DNA of 10,720 bases from Bifidobacterium sp. Lineage in GTDB: Bacteria; Actinomycetota; Actinomycetes; Actinomycetales; Bifidobacteriaceae. The first letter of the stretch is position 1. Each line of letters starts with the position of its first letter. A program made the position numbers and the translations under genes. The stretch spans positions 1 through 10,720 of the forward strand of contig JAIJEI010000059.1 in the NCBI GenBank assembly GCA_022739095.1, written 5' to 3'. Below the pieces are notes generated by a model that saw nothing but the letters and a program-made list of their open reading frames with translations, was not told where the DNA came from and searched no databases. Shown here in pieces: positions 5,516 through 10,720 of the stretch.

Positions 5516-5530
5516 TTATCGGCTCTCGCC
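5463..5530. repeat. Long inverted repeat enclosing the small-RNA terminator
   Basis: GGCGAAAGCCGATAA (5463-5477) is complementary to TTATCGGCTCTCGCC (5516-5530) with one mismatch in 15. The arms enclose the terminator hairpin (5484-5512), giving a nested cruciform-like arrangement. The left arm also takes part in the local tetraloop hairpin, so the two pairings exclude each other in RNA. Confidence 0.75.
5484..5515 (+). terminator. Rho-independent terminator of the small RNA
   Basis: AAGGCCCGA (5484-5492) pairs with TCGGGCCTT (5504-5512) across an 11-nt loop, and the transcript ends in a CCTTTTCTT tail. This is a textbook plus-strand terminator. The minus-strand reading lacks a T-tract. Confidence 0.85.
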
Positions 5531-5540
5531 GATCGGCCCG

Positions 5541-5864
5541 TCATATCAACGGGGACGCCGCATGATACGGCGCCGCATTCAGTCTATCAACACAACTGCA
5601 TCCGCTCTCAAGCTGTTGTTCCGTTACCCGGTCGGCGTTTCTGATGGCTCGCATCGCTGCCTGTCTCGGGGCAGGCTGGAGTCCAGCCGGCATGGACCAC
5701 TCTTCGGTCCAGGTCCAATCGAGTCCGCCGTCGCTGATGCCGCATGCAATGGTCTTATGCAGCAGGGATGCTTCGGCCACGGCGTCCAGAGGCATGCCGA
5801 CGGAGATCGCTGTCCGCACGCTCCGTTCGGCTCTCCAACGGGTGACATCTGATAGTTCACACAT
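5541..5864 (-). CDS. Hypothetical protein coupled to the integrase gene
   Basis: This is a 107-residue ORF whose ATG lies 3 bp after the integrase stop codon, so it is probably co-transcribed and translationally coupled. A GAGGTGG stretch overlaps the end of the integrase about 10 nt upstream. I do not recognise the family. The N-terminal half is helical and moderately charged (VTRWRAERSVRTAISVG), and there is a tryptophan-rich patch, LDWTWTEEW (49-57). The C-terminal third has two cysteines (89 and 91). By position it could be a directionality factor (excisionase) or another integrase accessory, but it shows no MerR-like or basic excisionase pattern. Overlapping frames on the opposite strand make a chance ORF possible. 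Confidence 0.5.
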   Translation of the reverse strand: MCELSDVTRWRAERSVRTAISVGMPLDAVAEASLLHKTIACGISDGGLDWTWTEEWSMPAGLQPAPRQAAMRAIRNADRVTEQQLESGCSCVDRLNAAPYHAASPLI

Positions 5865-5867
5865 TCG

Positions 5868-7379
5868 CTACGCCACCTCGCTGATTAGTTTCGTCATGGT
5901 TTCTGCTTGCGCTTCGGCCGAAAACAATGCCAATACGCGCGTTAGCTTGCCAGTGTCAAGGTTTTTGAGAACGGTCAGACGAACGTCCGGAGCCATGCTC
6001 TCCAACGTCTTGGCAAGAGTACGCAGTTCATCAGAAGAATCAGTGGCTTGCTGGGTTAACAGGGCGGAGGAGCCTGTGGCCGAGTCCGTGGAGGATTTTT
6101 CGATGGTGGACGAATGCTGCTGGGCGCTTATGAAATCTCGCTCCATACCGTCCACGATCTTCTCCCGCTCGCTGGAAAGCGCATGCTGATAATGCAAATC
6201 GGTGGCGAGCTGACTGTGCCCCATGATGGACATGACCGTTTTATCCGAGCTGGTGAACGTCTTCATCACACTTGCAGCGCGATGTCGCAAATCGTAGAGA
6301 CGTATCTTCTTCTCATCGAGATGTGGCACGCTTTTGCGCGCCCGATACCATGCGTTGCGTACGCTCTGATCGTCGATGATGGTGCCGGTCCGCTCGCCAG
6401 TAAACAGATACGCCTCCGGTTCGTCGGGCACGAAAGTGTTCATGTGACGGTTCAGCACCTTGGCGAGCGAAGCCGGGATATCGAAATGCCGCACGCTCAA
6501 ACGGGTTTTTGTTCTTCCCACAATGATTCGCCGGTGGGCCTCTCCGGTTTCCGGATCGATCTCTCGCACGGGTTTCGCCGCCTTGATGATATGCAGGCGG
6601 CCGCTGGACAGGTCATCCGCCAGCTCTACATCCCTGCGCTGGAGTGCGTAGGCTTCGCCGGGGCGGATACCGGTCATACCGATCAGATATACGAGGGCGG
6701 CGAGTCTGGGCGTCATGGCCTCGTACAGCGTCTTCAGCTCCTCCATGGTTACATCGCCGTACGCGATTTCGGAGGTGGGCTTATCGACGGTGATCAGCAC
6801 GGGGGAGGACTTGAGCATGGTCATGCCGGTGTCATCCAGCGGCGTCGTACACGCATGCTTGAAAATCGCGCTCAGCAGCTCCCAGACCTTGCGCTTGATT
6901 ACGGCTCCTTCTCCATTCGGGCCGACAACCATGGTGTCCGCCCAGGACTGAACATCCTTTGAAGTGATGCTTCCCATCATTTTGCCGCCAAGCACCGGGA
7001 GCAGATAGTCACGTAGATACTGCGCGTACTTCTCCTTCGTGGTACGTTCCAACGGATCCCCGTTGCGCTTGCGTCGGCTCTCCACATAATCGGCGGCGTA
7101 CTCGGCGAAAGTAACGCGGGAGGCCGCGTTCGTGTTAGCCGACACCTGCGGCGGCTCCCATGCCTGAAGCTGTATGGCGCGTTCCGCGTCGATGAGCCAT
7201 CGTTCGGCTTCGGATTCGAAGCCTTCGGGGAAATTCTTGGTGATGTGCTTCGGTAGATTCGGCCATTTCGCATATGCCCCGATTGGGGGCTGGTAGCGGG
7301 CTTCGTAATACGTGGTCCCGGTGGACTTGCTTTTCCGCTCGATGCTGGAGCCGAACCTGCGGCGTTTGCCTTTGGCCAT
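5868..7379 (-). CDS. int: Tyrosine-family site-specific integrase
   Basis: This 503-residue tyrosine recombinase should catalyse integration at the adjacent tRNA-Ser 3' end. A basic N-terminal arm-binding region (1-85) starts MAKGKRRRFGSSIERKSK. The core-binding SAM-like domain is at about 89-180 (TFAEYAADYVESRRKR onward), and the catalytic domain at about 205-400. Putative catalytic residues are R239 in GMTGIRPGEAYAL, K291 in GRTKTRLSVR, R365 in LYDLRHRAAS (with Tyr362 where many relatives have His), H388 in MGHSQLATDLHY, and nucleophile Y397. About 100 residues follow the nucleophile, longer than usual, including a Ser/Thr/Gln-rich linker and an amphipathic tail. Translation is supported by AAGGAG 5 nt before the ATG. 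The gene lies about 215 bp from the tRNA, in the same orientation and beyond a terminator. Confidence 0.93.
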   Translation of the reverse strand: MAKGKRRRFGSSIERKSKSTGTTYYEARYQPPIGAYAKWPNLPKHITKNFPEGFESEAERWLIDAERAIQLQAWEPPQVSANTNAASRVTFAEYAADYVESRRKRNGDPLERTTKEKYAQYLRDYLLPVLGGKMMGSITSKDVQSWADTMVVGPNGEGAVIKRKVWELLSAIFKHACTTPLDDTGMTMLKSSPVLITVDKPTSEIAYGDVTMEELKTLYEAMTPRLAALVYLIGMTGIRPGEAYALQRRDVELADDLSSGRLHIIKAAKPVREIDPETGEAHRRIIVGRTKTRLSVRHFDIPASLAKVLNRHMNTFVPDEPEAYLFTGERTGTIIDDQSVRNAWYRARKSVPHLDEKKIRLYDLRHRAASVMKTFTSSDKTVMSIMGHSQLATDLHYQHALSSEREKIVDGMERDFISAQQHSSTIEKSSTDSATGSSALLTQQATDSSDELRTLAKTLESMAPDVRLTVLKNLDTGKLTRVLALFSAEAQAETMTKLISEVA

Positions 7380-7404
7380 ATCGTCTCCTTGAGCGGTATC
7401 CGAA

Positions 7405-7526
7405 GAGTGGTAAGTGGTAGAAAACCGCGTTGTTGGAATTGGACCACGGCATCTACCATTGATTCTACCGTGAAAGGAGTGTCCATACGGTGCTTCAAGG
7501 AGATTCTGTGAAATCTGCTACCACTC
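7405..7526. repeat. CTACCA/TGGTAG boxes between integrase and tRNA
   Basis: GAGTGGTA (7405-7412) and AGTGGTAG (7413-7420) are near-tandem. Their reverse form CTACCACTC recurs at 7518-7526, with CTACCATT at 7453-7460 and CTACCG at 7465-7470. Boxes of this kind next to an attachment site may be arm-type integrase sites. I infer this from position only. Confidence 0.4.
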
Positions 7527-7561
7527 AAGGAATCGTTGCAATTCCGCCGTTTCTGGAAAAC

Positions 7562-7590
7562 AAAAAAGGTTTTGGTGTTAAACCAAAACC
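7562..7590 (-). terminator. Terminator of tRNA-Ser, carried by the islet
   Basis: On the minus strand ggttttggt (7590-7582) pairs with accaaaacc (7576-7568) across a 5-nt loop, followed by six T residues (7567-7562). It ends transcription from the tRNA before the integrase gene. Since it lies inside the attachment repeats, it was delivered by the element. Confidence 0.85.
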
Positions 7591-7594
7591 CTGA

Positions 7595-7609
7595 TGCGGA
7601 GGATACGAG
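7595..7609. repeat. tRNA-proximal attachment-site repeat
   Basis: TGCGGAGGATACGAG overlaps the 3' acceptor strand and part of the T-stem of tRNA-Ser and is identical to 3662-3676. Recombination between the two copies would release a circle of about 3.93 kb and restore the tRNA with its other terminator. Confidence 0.88.
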
Positions 7610-7681
7610 ATTCGAACTCGTGAGGCTGTTACACCAACACGCTTTCCAAGCGTGCGCCATAGACCACTAGGCGAATCCTCC
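7597..7681 (-). tRNA. tRNA-Ser (anticodon GGA)
   Basis: An 85-nt cloverleaf reads on the minus strand. The acceptor stem is GGAGGAT (7681-7675) with ATCCTCC (7604-7598), and the discriminator base is G at 7597. The anticodon stem CACGC/GCGTG encloses the loop TTGGAAA with anticodon GGA at 7647-7645. It has a long variable arm as expected for serine tRNAs, and a T-loop with GTTCGAATC. The 3' CCA is not encoded. The gene is intact and is the integration target. Confidence 0.96.
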
Positions 7682-7975
7682 ATGCTTTGCAGCGCGCAGT
7701 TGAACTGTGTTCCGCAGGCAACTCGAATAAGTTACCACAGGTTTCGGATAAGTGCACGATTCGGCGTGGCGCGTGTCGCGGCGCGGATGTGAAGAATGAT
7801 GACTGCAGGTGAAAGACTCACTGGAAAGTCCCGCGCAACAAAGGACCGCATGCTTGTGCAGGGCCCACACACCCGCGCGCACCTACACAACCCCCGGTAA
7901 AGAAATCACCGTGTCCGAGTGAATTTTCGATGTTCGCCCGGCGCGCGCCCGCAATCGCGCCTAGGCTGTTGAGTC

Positions 7976-9619
7976 ATGAACGAGGGGACAGCGGCCGACG
8001 TAACCGCAGCACATGGCGGCCGGTCGCGCCAATCCAAGAAACACTCAAAGACGTACCGCAGCATATCCGCGATCCTTAGTTGGCTCACGGCCCGCCGCCC
8101 GACCACGTTATCCACATCGCTGCGCGCGCGATTCCTCCCTTACCTGCTCACGCTCGCTATCGCCTGGCTGCCGTGGCTCATACTCACCTGGCCGGGTTCG
8201 ATGCGCGACGATACGCTTGCCCAATATCTGCAATCGTCCGGTCTGCACCACTACTACACCCAGCATCCGCTGTTTGATACGCTCACGTTCGGCCTGTTCT
8301 GGCATATCGGTAGCGCACTCGGCTCCCCTCTGATCGGGCAGGCCCTGTACACCCTCGCCCAAGCCACCCTACTCGCCGCTGGGTGCGCGCTTCTGCTGTG
8401 CTACATCCGCAAAATCGGCTCGCCGCGCTGGCTCATCGGTCTCGGCCTCGTCTATCTTGCCACCAACTATGTGGTGGTCGGCGCAATCACCACGATGGGC
8501 AAGGACTCGTTGCACACTGTGTTCTACCTGCCGTTGGCCGTGCTATTCGTGGAGGCTTGTCTGACGCGCGGCTCGGTACTGGCTCGCCGCCCGGTGGCAT
8601 TCGCGTTCGTCATCCTGTTGTTCGCCACCATCGTCTCCAAGCGGACGGCGCTCATAATCGTGCTATGCGCCGGCTGCTGTTTGCTCGCCGTCTGCACGCC
8701 CAAAGGCGCGCGGCGTCGTGCGTTCGCGTGTCTTGCGGTTGCCATCGTTGTGGCGCAGGGCGTGTGGACGCCATTAAGCGCGGCCGCCACGCATGCGAAT
8801 CGGTCGCCCGGACGTGAGGTGTGGGGCCTGGTCACCCAGCCCGTGGCCCGGCTCGCGCACGATGATCCCAGTGCGATAGACAAGGTTCAGCGGCAGCGAC
8901 TGAACGCAATCATGGACCTCGACTGGGCCGCCACCGGCATCAACCCGCACCGCACCGATGAGACCTTCCGCACTCTGCGCGAGCACCCTAGGCCAACCGC
9001 GGCGCAACAACTCGCGGCCCTGCAGGTCTGGGTGCAGCTCGGCCTCGCGCATCCGGTTGAATATGCCACGGCCTATGCCGGGGTAACTCGCGGATGGTGG
9101 GACCCGCGCGTCAATTTCGCGTACCCCACTGATTCCGACTACCTGTTCACGCCTGGCTATCTCAGGCAATGGGCGTCTTTCCTGCCCGAAGGTGCTTGGG
9201 GGCATACTTCCGACGGCGATGCCGATACAGTGGCGGCCGAACGACTTGCCGCCATCGAACATGACCTTGCGCCGCTGAGGGGTACCTCCGGCAAGCCGCA
9301 ATGGCAGAAAAACATATTGCGGACGATTCATCGGTGGGCGCGTTCGGATGGTCATGTCGGTGTTCGTAAAGGCAATCTGCTGACTTCGATGGCCCTGTAC
9401 GTCACGTGGATTCCGCTGGCCACAGGTCTTGCGCTGGTGGTGCGGCCTGCGCGACGACGCTACGGCCCCGCACTGGCCGCTTACGGCTTGCTGGCATTCA
9501 CGGTGCTGTCGCTGTATGCCTCACCCGTGGCACTATTTTGGTATCCGATTCCGGTATTTCTCACGTTGCCGATTTTTGTGGTGTTACCGTTCACATTCCG
9601 GGAAAGCCATCCTCTCTGA
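7976..9619 (+). CDS. DUF6020-type multi-pass membrane protein (GT-C-like)
   Basis: This is a 547-residue membrane protein. A basic cytoplasmic N-terminus (about 1-50) is followed by helices near 53-72, 120-145, 150-172, 178-200, 208-226, 228-243 and 250-268. After these come a large soluble extracytoplasmic region (about 275-470) and C-terminal helices near 470-490 and 500-540. Between helices 1 and 2 is WPGSMRDDTLAQYLQ (72-86) with Asp78/Asp79, followed by YTQHPLFDTLTFGLFW (94-109). An acidic pair in the first outer loop and a nearby His-Pro are typical of GT-C glycosyltransferases. A role in cell-envelope glycan modification is inferred; substrate and donor are unknown. No good Shine-Dalgarno sequence precedes the ATG, and a TAGGCT at 7961-7966 would fit a leaderless message. 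The gene starts 294 bp from the tRNA, and that gap holds no gene I can support. Confidence 0.75.
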   Translation: MNEGTAADVTAAHGGRSRQSKKHSKTYRSISAILSWLTARRPTTLSTSLRARFLPYLLTLAIAWLPWLILTWPGSMRDDTLAQYLQSSGLHHYYTQHPLFDTLTFGLFWHIGSALGSPLIGQALYTLAQATLLAAGCALLLCYIRKIGSPRWLIGLGLVYLATNYVVVGAITTMGKDSLHTVFYLPLAVLFVEACLTRGSVLARRPVAFAFVILLFATIVSKRTALIIVLCAGCCLLAVCTPKGARRRAFACLAVAIVVAQGVWTPLSAAATHANRSPGREVWGLVTQPVARLAHDDPSAIDKVQRQRLNAIMDLDWAATGINPHRTDETFRTLREHPRPTAAQQLAALQVWVQLGLAHPVEYATAYAGVTRGWWDPRVNFAYPTDSDYLFTPGYLRQWASFLPEGAWGHTSDGDADTVAAERLAAIEHDLAPLRGTSGKPQWQKNILRTIHRWARSDGHVGVRKGNLLTSMALYVTWIPLATGLALVVRPARRRYGPALAAYGLLAFTVLSLYASPVALFWYPIPVFLTLPIFVVLPFTFRESHPL

Positions 9620-9788
9620 GCATAGTTATCTCAGATAGTGAAATAACTACGGGGTTAAAAGCACTAAGACGTCTCTCCTATTACCTCGCACCCGTCGAAA
9701 AATCAAGACTGTTGTTCAAAAATTTTTTTCTATAGAGTTCATAGTTAGTTTTGGACCATTCGAGTACTTGAAGTGAGAGGAATTCAGC

Positions 9789-10720
9789 ATGGTTCGTCGC
9801 GCCTGCGCGCAGTCCGCGGAAATGAACACGATTCGGAAACGTGATACGCGCGTTGCCGTTTCTCGCGTGTGCGCGAAGTCGGGCAGCACCGGTCGTCAGC
9901 AGTCGGCCACGGTCTCGGCTCGTGCATTTGCGGCCATCGTTTTTCTGTTTGCGATGATCGCCGCGACCTTCCTCCCCTCCGCCATCATTCCGCAGTCCGC
10001 GTTCGCCGTGACGCCGGCAACCACTGCCACTGCTGCCACCGTCAAGAGCGACGACACCACCAGCGTCGATTACGCGACCTGGGCCGACGTTGCCAAGGCC
10101 GTCGAAGCGCAGTTGCAGGAAGGCCTTAAGGAATACAAGGATGGCAACCCAATGGGTGCCAAGTCCGATTTCGGGGCTGCATACACCACCGTCTACGTGA
10201 CGTCCAACTTCAACAAAGTGGTGAGCGACACCATCGGCGCAGACAAGCAGACCGCGCAGCAGCAGGCCTTCCAAGACCTGCAAAGCCAGGTGTTCACGTC
10301 AGGCCAGGGCGATCGGCTCACCCATAAGGTCAACGACCTGACCGCCGACCTTGACGCCACGGCCCAGCAGCTCGACGCCAACACCAGCCTCGCCAACCCG
10401 AAGCAGTACTCCGGAGACCTCCAGAAGCAGATCGCCAAGGAGCGCAAGGAGCTCGACGCCAAGAAGAAGCGCACTAAGGAAACGGCCAAGACCTGGAAGG
10501 AAGTCGCGGACGCGATGCTTCCGATCTTGGACAACGCCTACAAGGCCTACGAGGGTGGCGACGCTGCCAAGGGTGCCACCCTCGTGAACGACGCCTACTA
10601 CCAGTACTACGAGAAGCTCGGCTTCGAGAAGACCGTGCTGAGCGCCATCAGCGGCAACCGCGTCTCCCAGGTGGAATACCAGTTCAAGCTGTGCCGCTCC
10701 TCGATGAACACCGGCAAGCC
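9789..10720 (+). CDS. FTR1-family iron permease, N-terminal part (runs off the window)
   Basis: An open frame of 310 full codons continues past the window end. The N-terminus is long and basic, with one hydrophobic segment at about 46-68 (AFAAIVFLFAMIAATFLPSA) and a likely cleavage site after AFA near 73. The rest seen is extracytoplasmic, helical and rich in Ala, Lys, Asp and Gln (for example QQLDANTSLANPKQYSGDLQ). A segment near the end, VNDAYYQYYEKLGFEKTVLS, followed by SQVEYQFKLCRSSMNTGK, matches the periplasmic N-terminal region seen in bacterial FTR1/EfeU-type iron permeases of bifidobacteria. The permease helices with REXXE motifs would lie downstream, outside the window. AGAGG at 9776-9780 precedes the ATG by 8 nt. 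A later ATG at codon 12 is possible. Ferrous iron uptake is inferred from family resemblance. Confidence 0.72.
   Translation, partial: MVRRACAQSAEMNTIRKRDTRVAVSRVCAKSGSTGRQQSATVSARAFAAIVFLFAMIAATFLPSAIIPQSAFAVTPATTATAATVKSDDTTSVDYATWADVAKAVEAQLQEGLKEYKDGNPMGAKSDFGAAYTTVYVTSNFNKVVSDTIGADKQTAQQQAFQDLQSQVFTSGQGDRLTHKVNDLTADLDATAQQLDANTSLANPKQYSGDLQKQIAKERKELDAKKKRTKETAKTWKEVADAMLPILDNAYKAYEGGDAAKGATLVNDAYYQYYEKLGFEKTVLSAISGNRVSQVEYQFKLCRSSMNTGK

Larger units (their letters stand above)
3662..7609. mobile_element. 3.93-kb integrative genomic islet in tRNA-Ser(GGA)
   Basis: The element is bounded by a 15-bp direct repeat that is the 3' end of tRNA-Ser and carries a tyrosine integrase adjacent to the intact tRNA, the standard arrangement for tRNA-targeting islands. 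The distance between repeat starts is 3933 bp. Contents from the far end are a secreted bacteriocin-like precursor with a 32-residue companion peptide, a toxin-antitoxin pair, a probable small RNA, a 107-residue unknown ORF and the integrase. No relaxase, type IV secretion, replication or recognisable excisionase gene is present. It is therefore a minimal integrase-plus-cargo unit that would need outside help to transfer. The peptide region looks more AT-rich than the flanks, which fits acquisition from another source. Confidence 0.85.

Noticed and set aside
5435..5566. A 43-codon plus-strand frame starting inside the small-RNA promoter
   Set aside because: Its ATG overlaps the -10 element, there is no ribosome-binding site, and it runs through a strong terminator.
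6114..6962. A 282-codon plus-strand open frame opposite the integrase
   Set aside because: It is fully antisense to a clear tyrosine recombinase with all catalytic motifs, has no ribosome-binding site and reads as low-quality His/Gly/Arg-rich sequence.
9624..9648. Hairpin AGTTAT/ATAACT after the DUF6020 gene
   Set aside because: A 6-bp AT-rich stem with a 13-nt loop and no T-tract is too weak to call a terminator.
9708..9760. Possible iron-regulator (DtxR-type) box and TATAGA promoter before the FTR1 gene
   Set aside because: ATAGTTAGTTTTGGACC is not palindromic enough for a DtxR box, and no -35 fits the TATAGA at 9731-9736 at good spacing.
1..10720. CRISPR arrays, insertion-sequence transposases, rRNA or phage structural genes
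   Set aside because: No regularly spaced identical repeats, no transposase motifs and no rRNA or virion-protein signatures were seen.

Overview
The window looks like a chromosomal segment of a high-GC Gram-positive bacterium, most likely Bifidobacterium. The case rests on GC-rich coding sequence with strong G/C third positions, a DUF6020-type membrane protein, an FTR1-type iron permease with a long extracytoplasmic N-terminal region, and a toxin-antitoxin pair of a kind common in bifidobacteria. The genus is inferred, not proven.

Left flank (1-3610). A DUF1275 membrane protein lies on the minus strand. It is followed by a remnant of an MFS efflux transporter and then by an intact 505-residue AlbA_2/ATPase-like/winged-helix regulator on the plus strand. 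Copies of a CTAG-containing box (consensus GGAACCTAGGAAGTT) cluster on both sides of the regulator. Three upstream boxes are spaced exactly 21 bp apart and surround a promoter, so autoregulation is likely. Beyond the downstream cluster lies a minus-strand pseudogene of a second regulator of the same general class.

Genomic islet (about 3662-7609). A 15-bp direct repeat occurs at 3662-3676 and again at 7595-7609, where it forms the 3' end of a complete tRNA-Ser(GGA). This marks a 3.93-kb integrative element. A tyrosine integrase sits next to the tRNA, as is usual, with a small unknown ORF 3 bp downstream. Each copy of the repeat is followed by its own rho-independent terminator. One is probably the original tRNA terminator, and the other was brought in by the element. 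The cargo is (i) a Sec-secreted, bacteriocin-like precursor with a very hydrophobic C-terminal domain bracketed by its only two cysteines, (ii) an unlisted 32-residue hydrophobic peptide directly downstream, (iii) a toxin-antitoxin pair with a 4-bp overlap, and (iv) a probable small structured RNA with its own extended -10 promoter and a strong terminator. I see no relaxase, replication protein or conjugation gene. The islet therefore looks like a minimal integrase-plus-cargo unit whose maintenance could be helped by the toxin-antitoxin pair and whose benefit could be the secreted peptide.

Right flank (7682-10720). After the tRNA come a 547-residue DUF6020 multi-pass membrane protein with GT-C-like features and the 5' part of an FTR1-family iron permease gene that runs off the window.
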